This document shows positions 1 to 9,100 of a stretch of 15,061 nucleotides of DNA, piece by piece; positions within the stretch are counted from its first letter, which is position 1, and each line of letters starts with the position of its first letter. The translations under genes and the position numbers were made by a program. The notes under the pieces are model-generated. The model saw nothing but the letters and a program-made list of their open reading frames with translations, searched no databases and was not told the origin of the DNA. The stretch comes from JBKHBQ01 sp046542305 (GTDB lineage Bacteria > Bacteroidota > Bacteroidia > Bacteroidales > 4484-276), in contig JBKHBQ010000081.1 of assembly GCA_046542305.1 (NCBI GenBank), positions 1-15,061 on the forward strand. The letters are read 5' to 3'.

Positions 1-77
1 TTGCACCTGTTCAGTACATCTGAAATCTCAAACCACTAATCTTCAATCGTAAATCTTTTTCTCCTCCCGCAGTCAAA
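1..77. repeat. Intergenic repeat, truncated left-edge copy
   Basis: This stretch matches the 3' half of the ~156-bp tandem repeat at 11911-12222. From position 1 to about 66 it differs from the second copy there at only a couple of positions (for example TACAT for CACAT at 15-19). Its tail at 67-77 resembles the tail of the first copy instead. The 5' half lies outside the window. Similarity stops just before the 3' end of the response-regulator gene at 98, so the copy abuts a minus-strand gene end, as the copy at 12067-12222 does. It includes the dyad TTCAG (10-14) / CTGAA (20-24). Confidence 0.85.
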
Positions 78-97
78 GCGCTTCGTGTGCTTCCGCA

Positions 98-811
98 TTA
101 ATCCGTAGCGTGATCCCTTATATCGTTTTTGTGCATGAATTCCTCGTTTTCGTTGGTGATCAGGCCGTGTCTTATGGCGTATTTAATGAGTCCGATGATG
201 GATTTCGTATCGGTTTTGATGAGGATGTTGCGCCGGTGTGTTTCTACGGTGCGTTCGCTGATAAACAGTTTTTTGGCAATTTCTTCGTTGCTGTATTCAC
301 GCGCCACCAGGTTGAGGATTTCTTTTTCGCGGCCGGTTAATTTTGCAGGCGAATCCTCCTGTCCGTTGGAGCCTTGCTCGCGCAGGTGGAATTCTTCCAT
401 CATGATGGCCTGCACGTCGAGGCCGAGGTATTTGCGGTTGCTGGCGGCTACGCGGATGGCATCCAGTACTTCGTTCATGTTGGTGCGCTTGAGCAGGTAC
501 CCTGAGGCTCCGGCATCGATCATGGCCGAAATGGTCGAAATATCTTCATGCATGGTCAGTGCCAGCACTTTCACGTCGGGGTACTTTTCTTTGATGATTT
601 TGGTGACCTCGACACCTGAATGATCGGGCATGCTGATATCCACGAGGGCCACATGAACTTCGTGGTTTTCCAGAAAGGCCAGTGCATCTGCGAGATTATT
701 CACGCCACCGGCAAAAGCCACGTAATCTTCGTCCTGCAGGATGGATCTGAGCCCTTCGATGATCAGTTGGTGATCGTCGACAACCAGTACGTTAATGAGT
801 TTCTTTTGCAT
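98..811 (-). CDS. NarL/FixJ-family response regulator (REC + LuxR-type HTH)
   Basis: This is a cytoplasmic DNA-binding response regulator of 237 residues, a normal length for the NarL/LuxR family. The N-terminal receiver domain (about 5-122) has the acidic pair D12/D13, the predicted phosphoacceptor D58 in VDISMPD, the switch threonine T86 and the conserved lysine K108. The C-terminal helix-turn-helix (about 157-218) has the family signature LTGREKEILNLVA followed by NEEIAKKLFISERTVETHR. The start codon lies inside the end of the upstream kinase gene (20-nt overlap, different frame), which implies co-transcription and probable translational coupling. The partner kinase is of the HisKA_3 type, the usual cognate of NarL-type regulators. 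The target genes are unknown; the divergent giant surface protein is a reasonable candidate by position only. The last ~15 residues are charged and look like a non-conserved tail. Confidence 0.95.
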   Translation of the reverse strand: MQKKLINVLVVDDHQLIIEGLRSILQDEDYVAFAGGVNNLADALAFLENHEVHVALVDISMPDHSGVEVTKIIKEKYPDVKVLALTMHEDISTISAMIDAGASGYLLKRTNMNEVLDAIRVAASNRKYLGLDVQAIMMEEFHLREQGSNGQEDSPAKLTGREKEILNLVAREYSNEEIAKKLFISERTVETHRRNILIKTDTKSIIGLIKYAIRHGLITNENEEFMHKNDIRDHATD

Positions 812-2819
812 GATAGCTTTTTTTTAGGGGAATAACAATCGAAACAATCGTCCCACGGTTGGGCAAAGAATCGATAAAGATATTCCCATTAATATTTTCC
901 ACCCTCGACCTGATGTTGTTCAGGCCGCTTCCGGGGTTTACCAAAGCGTTGTTGATATCAAATCCCATTCCGTCGTCCTCCACCATGAGGTTGATTTCGA
1001 GGTCGCTTTTCACCACCTGCACAAAAAACTCCTTTGCCCCGGAATGTTTGATGGCATTGCTGATAAGTTCCTGGATGGCCCGGTATAAGGTATTCTCCAG
1101 AATATCATCCATTTTGCCATTCAGCCCGTAGGTTTCAAGTTTCATTTTCAGGTGGTTGCTCTGGTTGATCTGGTTGGTGAGATCTTTGAGTGCGCCCAGA
1201 AACCCTTTGGTGGTAAGCATGGTGGGGGCCAGGTTGTGCGCGATATTCCGCAGTTCCTGGAATGCTTCATCCACGCTGTGCATGGCCACCTCCAGCAGTT
1301 CATGTTTTTTTTCATCCGACAGCCCGGATTTTTGCTGCAGGATGCTGATGTTTAACCTGGCTACCGAGAGCATCTGTCCGAGGCCGTCGTGCAGGTCCTG
1401 GCCGATCCTCCGGCGCTCCTGCAGCTCGGCTTCGGTGGCGGCGCGGGCCTTTTTCTCTTTCAAACCCACGATGGTCTTTTGCAGGTTGGCTTTCCTGCGG
1501 TGATTGTAGTTTACATAGAGCAGGTACAGCCCGATGAGCAACAGCGAAAAGATGACCAGGATAAAGGCAATGATATTGTTTTTCTTGCTTAAAAGAAGTT
1601 CCTGGCGCTGAATTTCGAGCTGCTGCACTTCTTTTGCCAGGCTGAGCTGTTCGATTTCCAGGCTGTAGATCTGGTGCAGCTTCGACTGGTTGAGCACATC
1701 ATCCTGTAAGGAAATGGAAGCCCGCAGGTGGCGCAGTGCTTCACCGGGTTGCTGAAGCTTTTCGAAAATGTCTGCCAGTATATCGTGCGACTCCTGTTTT
1801 AATTTGATATGGCCCATAAAAGTGGCGATTTCCATTGCAGAATCGGCATGCAGCAGGGCCGGCTGGTACAATTTCCGTGCAATCAGGGCTTCAGCCAGTC
1901 CCAGGTTTGCATAGGCTATGGTATAGTACTGATCGATCTCTTTTGCAATGTGTTTGGTTTTGTTGTAGTAGCCGATGGCCTGTTCGTAATCACCCATGGA
2001 TTTATAAACATTTGCAATGCCCTGGAAGCCTACGGTCTGGCCGTACTTATTATGATTCAGGTAATTATACACCATGGAGCTGTCGTGGAAAAGCAGGGCG
2101 CTGTCGAAGGCTTTCTTTTCGGCATATAATATCCCGATATTGCTCAGGGTGGCAGCTATGCCAATGCTATCCTTTTCGGCGGCAAATCTTTTAAGGGCAA
2201 TCTGAAAATTTGCGCGGGCCTTGTCATAATTGTCGATGTCCATGTACAGCAGGCCAATATTATTATATGTACTGGCCGTACTTTTGAGGTCGCCGATTTC
2301 GGCGTATTGGTTAATGGCTTTTAAAAAGAAATCCATGGCATCCTTGTGGTTGCCCATTTTAAGATTGGAAGCCCCGAGGTTGTTTAAAATGTCGGCTACC
2401 CTTTTGGGCTGGTTTTGATCTTTTGCCAGGTTAATGGCCTCCAGGTAAAAATTGACGGCCTGTCCATAGTTGGCCTGGATGTGATAGCTGGCGCCAACCA
2501 GGTTCATGTAGCGTGCCAGTTGAATGGTGTCGTTCAATTGGAGCGAATCGATTACCTTCAGGATGAGTTCCCTGGATTGTGCGGGATATGTATAGAGCCT
2601 GGAGAAACTTTCGTTAAACAAGCTGTCGCAAATCGTCCGGTGCGATTTTACGGCGGAATCGGCCCGGGTATCTTCTGATTTTCGCAGCAACTCGGAACCC
2701 TGGCCTGCCACGCCGTTAAGGCTGAACAAAACTGCAAGCGTCCAGCTGATCCATTTCCGCGGAAATTCTGGTTTGGTGCGGCCTGTATGGTGCATATCCT
2801 TAATTTCGAAGATTTTCAT
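792..2819 (-). CDS. TPR-repeat sensor histidine kinase (HisKA_3 / HATPase_c)
   Basis: This is a membrane sensor kinase of 675 residues. A hydrophobic segment at about 23-38 probably acts as a signal peptide or N-terminal anchor. It is followed by a tetratricopeptide array (about 60-370) with recurring N-N-[IL]-G and A-x-x-[FY] patterns spaced about 40 residues apart. A helical linker (375-412) leads to one strong transmembrane helix (about 414-437). The cytoplasmic kinase core has the HisKA_3 motif ERRRIGQDLHDGLGQ with predicted phosphoacceptor H477, the N-box around N588 (QELISNAIKHSG), the G1 box VEDDGMGFD (613-621) and the G2 box GSGLNNIRSR (630-639). The TPR domain is probably periplasmic and senses a ligand or partner protein; no small-molecule sensor domain is visible. 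The architecture is common in Bacteroidetes. It is the first gene of an operon with the response regulator. A second ATG at codon 9 is a possible alternative start. Confidence 0.93.
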   Translation of the reverse strand: MKIFEIKDMHHTGRTKPEFPRKWISWTLAVLFSLNGVAGQGSELLRKSEDTRADSAVKSHRTICDSLFNESFSRLYTYPAQSRELILKVIDSLQLNDTIQLARYMNLVGASYHIQANYGQAVNFYLEAINLAKDQNQPKRVADILNNLGASNLKMGNHKDAMDFFLKAINQYAEIGDLKSTASTYNNIGLLYMDIDNYDKARANFQIALKRFAAEKDSIGIAATLSNIGILYAEKKAFDSALLFHDSSMVYNYLNHNKYGQTVGFQGIANVYKSMGDYEQAIGYYNKTKHIAKEIDQYYTIAYANLGLAEALIARKLYQPALLHADSAMEIATFMGHIKLKQESHDILADIFEKLQQPGEALRHLRASISLQDDVLNQSKLHQIYSLEIEQLSLAKEVQQLEIQRQELLLSKKNNIIAFILVIFSLLLIGLYLLYVNYNHRRKANLQKTIVGLKEKKARAATEAELQERRRIGQDLHDGLGQMLSVARLNISILQQKSGLSDEKKHELLEVAMHSVDEAFQELRNIAHNLAPTMLTTKGFLGALKDLTNQINQSNHLKMKLETYGLNGKMDDILENTLYRAIQELISNAIKHSGAKEFFVQVVKSDLEINLMVEDDGMGFDINNALVNPGSGLNNIRSRVENINGNIFIDSLPNRGTIVSIVIPLKKSYHAKETH

Positions 2820-2872
2820 TGCTCAACATGCGGCTTAATTTATGATTCGGTTGCTGCTGGTTCTACTTTGAA

Positions 2873-2902
2873 CAAAAATAGATAATCGGAAGGATTAAAA
2901 AA
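2873..2902 (-). promoter_or_regulatory. Candidate Bacteroidetes promoter for the kinase/regulator operon
   Basis: On the minus strand TATTTTTG (2880 down to 2873) matches the Bacteroidetes -7 consensus TAnnTTTG exactly. A T-rich run (GTTTTTT, 2903-2897) sits 16 nt upstream, about where the -33 TTG/TTTG element belongs, although TTTG itself is absent. Transcription would start near 2866, giving a leader of about 45 nt before the kinase ATG at 2819. This is motif matching only. Confidence 0.45.
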
Positions 2903-2929
2903 CACTTAATCGTGCTTCAGATTAAAAAT

Positions 2930-2980
2930 ACGTGCCAACACTGAGTTGATAATAAGGGCTAATTACGTGTTGACACTGAT
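2930..2980. promoter_or_regulatory. Operator-like paired direct repeat with internal dyads
   Basis: ACGTGCCAACACTGA (2930-2944) recurs as ACGTGTTGACACTGA (2965-2979), identical at 12 of 15 positions and 35 bp apart. The three differences are contiguous. Each copy contains a GTG-N4-CAC dyad, in the second copy extended to GTGT-NN-ACAC. The pair lies between the candidate promoter of the kinase operon and that of the divergent giant surface-protein gene. That is where a dimeric regulator would bind to control one or both directions. Which protein binds, if any, cannot be told from the sequence. Confidence 0.35.
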
Positions 2981-3001
2981 GGTAATGAAATTTTTTGTAT
3001 T

Positions 3002-3051
3002 TAGATTTGGCTGTTAAATATGAATGGGAAATGTCAGGGCAAATACATTTG
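3002..3051 (+). promoter_or_regulatory. Candidate -7 elements upstream of the giant T9SS protein gene
   Basis: Two exact matches to TAnnTTTG precede the gene: TAGATTTG (3002-3009) and TACATTTG (3044-3051). Neither has a well-spaced TTTG at -33; a TTG at 2970-2972 is about 29 nt from the first, longer than usual. Use of the second would give a leader of about 50 nt to the ATG at 3110. No Shine-Dalgarno is seen before that ATG, only A-rich DNA, which is normal for this phylum. Confidence 0.35.
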
Positions 3052-3109
3052 AATTTTAAAGTGAAAAATTACTTTCAGCTTACTTTATTCACCAAAAACG
3101 TAACGACAA

Positions 3110-6100
3110 ATGAAACACCATTATCTCAAACTCAAAAAGCAATTCCTGGTCTGTCTGGCCATTGTTTTTGCTGCCACCTGCTTTCTTTCGGCAGAAAGCC
3201 GGGCAACTGAACTCCCTGCGGGGAGCTTTACGGAAGTAAACCGGATTCCCAACGACTCCATTGTCATCGGGGAAGATGTTCAAACCTACAACATTCCGGT
3301 GCATGCCTATTATGGTTATTCATTTACACAAACGCTGTATCTGCAGCCTGAAATCGACATCCAGGAAAAGGTTATTGAGCGGATCGGCTACCACTATGCC
3401 GGATCGACGGCCAACCTGGATTTTGAAATCGAAATCTGGCTGGCGCATACGTCGTTGAGCGAACTGGCAGCGAGTGTCCCCCTGACGGATTTTACCAAGG
3501 TTTACGACGGGATGTGGATCTGCAATCCCGGAGAAAATTTTTCCTGGGTGGAAATCGATCCGTTTTTCTATAATAATGAAGATAACCTGATCATTACCGT
3601 TATTGAAAAGAAACCCGGATATACTTCACCATCCGACGTATTTTATGCCACTCCTGTTGAAGGCGCCTCGCCATTATGTGTCGGCAGTTGGAACGACAGC
3701 AGCCCGTATGATCCCATGAATCTGCCTGCCGGAAGCGTGGTGTCGTTCAGGGCCAATACAAAATTGTGGTTTAATGATTTGCCTTCGGGGCCTGCCGTCA
3801 GCGAAATTACGCCCACTGCGCTGGATTTTGGAGAAGTGGAGCTGGGCATTGGGAAAATCCTTTCGGTGAAAATTAAAAACACGGGCGCCGAGCCGCTGGA
3901 GATCACAGGTTTTGAAACCAGCAATGAATTGTTCCAGGTAGTGAATCAAAGCTTTCCGCTGGTTATTGAAATGAATGAATCCCATTTTGTTGATATCCAG
4001 TTTTTGCCTATAGATAATGCTGATGAAAACGGCATTGTCGAATTCCTGATGGATGCAGGCATTGCCGGCGACCGCGAGGTGCAGGTGTCGGGGAAAGGCA
4101 TTTTCCTTGAACCGGTGGTGATCGGAGAAGGAACCGAACTGAGCAGCAATACGCCTGTTTATCCATGGTATGGCTATTCCTTCACACAAACGCTCTATTT
4201 TCAGGATGAGCTGAATATGCAAAACAAAACCATCAACAGGATCGGCTACCAGTACGGAGGCGATGCATCTTCGGTGGATTTTGAAATTGAGATCTGGCTT
4301 TCGCACACCCAGTTGACGGAACTTACTGAAACGGTTCCCGTGGACGATTTTTCAAAGGTGTACGACGGCCCGTGGGTGGTACTTCAGGAGGATGATTTTT
4401 CATGGGTGGAAATCGATCCGTTTTTCTATAACAACCAGGACAACCTGATCATTACCGTGATTGAAAAAAAACCGGGATACAGCAGTTCATCCGATAAATT
4501 TTTCGCCACGACAACATCGGAGAGCGTGTGTTTGGGTGCCTGGAACGACCAGAATCCCTACGACCCGAACAACCTGCCTGCCGGCAACCTTATTTCCATG
4601 CGCGCCAACACCAAGCTTTGGTTCAGCGGCGACATCCCCACAGAGCCTGAAGCCCATACCAGCCCGGATTCGCTTTATTTCGGAGAGGTGGAAGTATCTG
4701 TTCCCAAAGTGTTAACCGTGGAGGTTATGAATGTAGGCGGCGGTGTGCTCGAAATTACAGGGGCCGAGATCACCAACAGCAATTTCTCGCTTATCAATGC
4801 AACGTTTCCGGTAAGCCTGCCTATCGGCCAGAAGGAAACTTTCGAAATCGAATTCCTTCCCACGGAGCCGGGATTGGAAGAAGGATTGCTTACCTTCCTG
4901 ATGGATGAGAGCATCCCCGGCACCAAAACCGTTGCGCTTTCGGGCAGGGCACTGCGCTTCGGCGTGCTGCGCGAAGGATTTGAAAATGAATTGTTCCCGC
5001 CTCTCGGGTGGAAAGTTACAGATAACAACGGAGATGGTGAAGGGTGGTACCGCAATGTAAATACTGCGCCCACCGGTCAGACCGTTCCGCATACCGGGAT
5101 TGCTGCCGCCGGGCTCGATACCTATGCCGGAAGCCCGGGAAGCATTAGTTACGACGACTGGCTGATCACCCCCAAAATGATATGGCAGGATGGCGACATC
5201 TTCAAGTTTTTCATCAAACGCCTGACCGTAAACCAGGACAACCAGGTCTGGCGCGTCGGCTTGTCTACAACGGGTACCGATGTAAATGATTTTTCCATCA
5301 TCGGCGAAATTATCGATCCCCCGGCAAGTTACGTCGAATATAGCTACAACCTGACCGATCACGGCCTGATAGATGGCGACGAGTATTATATCGCCATTCA
5401 GTTTAACGGCGAATGGTGCTGGCCCGGCGTGGTGGACGATGTGCTCGGATCGGTCGTGGTTCGCGAAGATTACGACCTGATGGCCATGGACATCACGGGT
5501 CCCGATCTGGTGTATCAGAATGAAAACAACTCATATCAGGTGGAAATCGGTAATACAGGGGTCTACGATGCGGAAGCTGCGGATTACACGGTGCAGATTT
5601 GCGCATTCGTTGATGGAATCGAAACGGTCTTTGGAGAAGTTTCCGGTATCGACCTCGCTGCCGGAGAAACGGGACAGGTTGGCATTGACGTGATCATTCC
5701 CGATATCGATACCTACGACCTTTATGGCAAGATTGTATGGCCTGCGGATGAAAATCCCGCCAACAACTTTACGGAAACACTGCCGGTGGAAAGCATTTCA
5801 ACAACCATAGTGATCAGGGATATCGGCGAATTTCCCATAAATTCCGAAACACCATACACCTCATACTATCCGCTGAATTTTGAAGAATACCGGTCGCAGA
5901 GCCTGCACGAATGCCTGTATTATACCAATGAAATAGAAACCGGCGGGCTCATCACGCGGTTGACGTATTACAAAAAGTTTCCGAACCCGCTGTCGCAAAG
6001 GAAGATAAAAGTGTACATGGGACAGACGGATCTCGAACATTTCAGTGAGGAACAGATTCCAGCCTCCGAGCTCGAAGTGGTGTTCGACGGAACATTGGAT

Positions 6101-9100
6101 ATTGAAGCCGGCATTGGCCGCCTTAATATCGATTTAACCAGTCCGTTTTTATATACCGGCAGTGGCAACCTTGTGGTTATGGTATTTTATTATCAGGGTT
6201 CGGGAACGGATGAAAATGCCGAGTTTGCCCGCACCGATCCGGAGTACGGTCCTGAAAGGAGCTTTTACGAATCGGGATGGATGCAAATCGACCCCAATAA
6301 TTTCACCTACATTTCCAAAACCAACAATTATCCCAACACCACCCTGCTCTTCGAAACGGCTAACGGGTTGGGTCAAATCAAAGGTACCGTCCGCTACCAA
6401 TCGGATAACACACCGGTTGAGGATGCCCTTGTAGAAATTTACCACCCAGATTTTCCGGATGCCGTAGCCACTCTTTATACCGATGGCCAGGGTAAGTTTG
6501 ATGCACCCTATTACCTGGCTGGTAACGGAATCACGGTGAAAATAAGCAAATACGGATACAGCACGGTGAATATTGAGGATATCGATCTTGCCGATGGAGC
6601 GGTAGTGGATCTGGGAGATTCCTATCTGATTGAAAGCCCGGTGATCTCACTGTCAGGGTCGGTGATTACGAGCGATACGCAAGGCCCGGCAGCAGGGGCA
6701 GCCGTCAGTCTGTACGGCATGGAAAACTACGAAACCACTACCGACGCCCAGGGCTATTTCGTGTTTGATGAAATATTTGGCCTTGCCGATTATACCCTCG
6801 AAATCAGTCTTGAAGGCTACCAGCAGTATGCTGAGGATATTACCGTGCCCGGCGAAAACACGGAGCTCGATCCCATCACCATCAATGAGATTGCCCTGCC
6901 GCCCAACCTGGTGAATGCCGAGGAAGTGGATCAGGATGCATTACTTACCTGGTATGCCGCCGGAGAACCCTATCCCGTTGAGTTGCGCAATGACGACGGC
7001 ACTGTAAACGGTGTGCTGATCACCCCCGGAACCCCGACCATTTTTATCGGGAACACCTGGCATTACGACGCCACCATCAATGCAGTGCACTGGTACACCT
7101 ACAACCACTCCAATTATACGCCGGCCAATGAGGTGATCATTAAAATTCTCGGACTTACTGCCGATGGGGCTCCGGATCCGGACAATGAACTGGCTAAATT
7201 TGAGAACGTAAGAAACGACCTGGGCTGGAATACCTATCAAATCCCCGACGGGGTATCTGCTCCTGAAGGATTCTTCTTCGGCATTGCCGGGTACGACAAT
7301 TATAGCCTGGTAGCCTACGACGACGGAATCGGTGCACCCTGGGAGTGGCAACCGCGGACTCAGTGGAGCAACGGGCTGGGAAATTACAATCCGCTCGAAA
7401 ATGCAACGTCACCACCCTTGTACGGAAATATATTCATGCGGGCGGATATTCTTACCACCGGTCAGATCGTACCGGAGGATCATTACGTTGTACAAATGAT
7501 CGAGACCATCGATGAAAAACTTACCCGCATAGCCGTTCCCCCGCTGAATGCGGGAGATCCTGCAGGTGTGCAGAGCGTTAAGGGTCATGCAGCGGTTGCT
7601 GACAGAGGATTTGAGCATTATAACGTTTACAGAAAAAATGTTGAAGACGAGGATTGGGAGCTAATCAATACTTCTCCGGTGTCCGATACTTCGTATACCG
7701 ATGAGGGGTATTCGGCTTTGCCCTACGGACTGTACCATTACGGTGTTGAAGCCGTATACAGCAATGGCGTTACCTCTTCGATGGCCGAATCGAACATCAT
7801 CGAAAAGGATATGCGGCTGGATGTGCTTTTATCCGTGAATACCAATACCGGGGTACCTGGCTTATCAGAAGGCGCACAGGTGGTGTTTACCAACGAAAAC
7901 GGCAACATCAACAATATCTATCAGGGAACCGTTGGTGCGGACGGAACCCTGCTCATGGAGGGAATTCTAAAGGGCATATACTCCCTGGAGGTCAGCAAAT
8001 CGGGATTTACAACCTATTACGAGGAAGGTATTAATTTCGATATTCCTGATAACTATTATGAAATGACCGTTGAACTCATCGAAAAGATCCTTGACCCCTA
8101 CGACCTGAAAGTGATTACATCGGGACAGGATGTGGGAGAGGCAAAATTTATGTGGAACCTTTCTCCTTATTTCGAAGACGTAGAGGGATATGAGCCATTC
8201 CTGACCGAAGATATCGACAGGTGGACAGTTGTGGATCAGGATGGAAAAGCAACGGTATTTCCGGCCGGGGTGACGTTCCCGCATGCCGGTGAGCCCGCAT
8301 CGTTTATGACCTTTAACCGCACCCTGACCACTCCGCCGCTTTCTGAAGTGTACTGGGGGGCCCATTCAGGAAATCAGTACTTTGCTTCATTCGGTTCGCA
8401 GCAGGGGGCCACAAGCAACTGGCTCATCAGCGAGGAGCAGGATCATACCGTTGACTATACCTTATCGTTCTATGCAAAATCAATTACCGAGAACTACGGG
8501 CTGGAAACATTCAGGGTGGGATATTCAACCACCACCAACCAGCTTTCCGATTTCATTTTCCTAACCACCAATGAAACGGCACTCACCTACTGGACCAAAT
8601 TTTCGTATACCATTCCGGCCGATGCAAAATATGTGGCCATACGGCACAACCATACCGGTTTTGCCTTGCTGATCGATGACATTACCCTTGGGGTGATCGA
8701 CGACAATGCCATGCCTGCCGAAGGCTTTACCGTGTATCTGGACGGCGAGGAAGCAGAAACCGGCTTAATGGATACAGAATATGTGTTTGAGAACCTGGTG
8801 CCCGGCACCTATACCGCAGGGGTTCAGGCCAATTACTACACGGGAAGCTCCAATATTATGGAGAAGGAGTTTACCATGCAACAGGGTACGCCAGTTACCT
8901 TTGTGGTGGAGGATAACTTAGGAAACCTTATCGAGGGGGCCTCCATCTCCATTTACTACGAAGGCGCACTGGTGTATACGGATGTAACCACCGGCGGTAT
9001 GGCAAATTTCCAGCTCTATCCCGGCAGCTATGCATATGAAGTATCGGCGGAAGAACTATCCACGGTGAGCGGAAACATGGAAGTAACTGAGAACCCGCTC

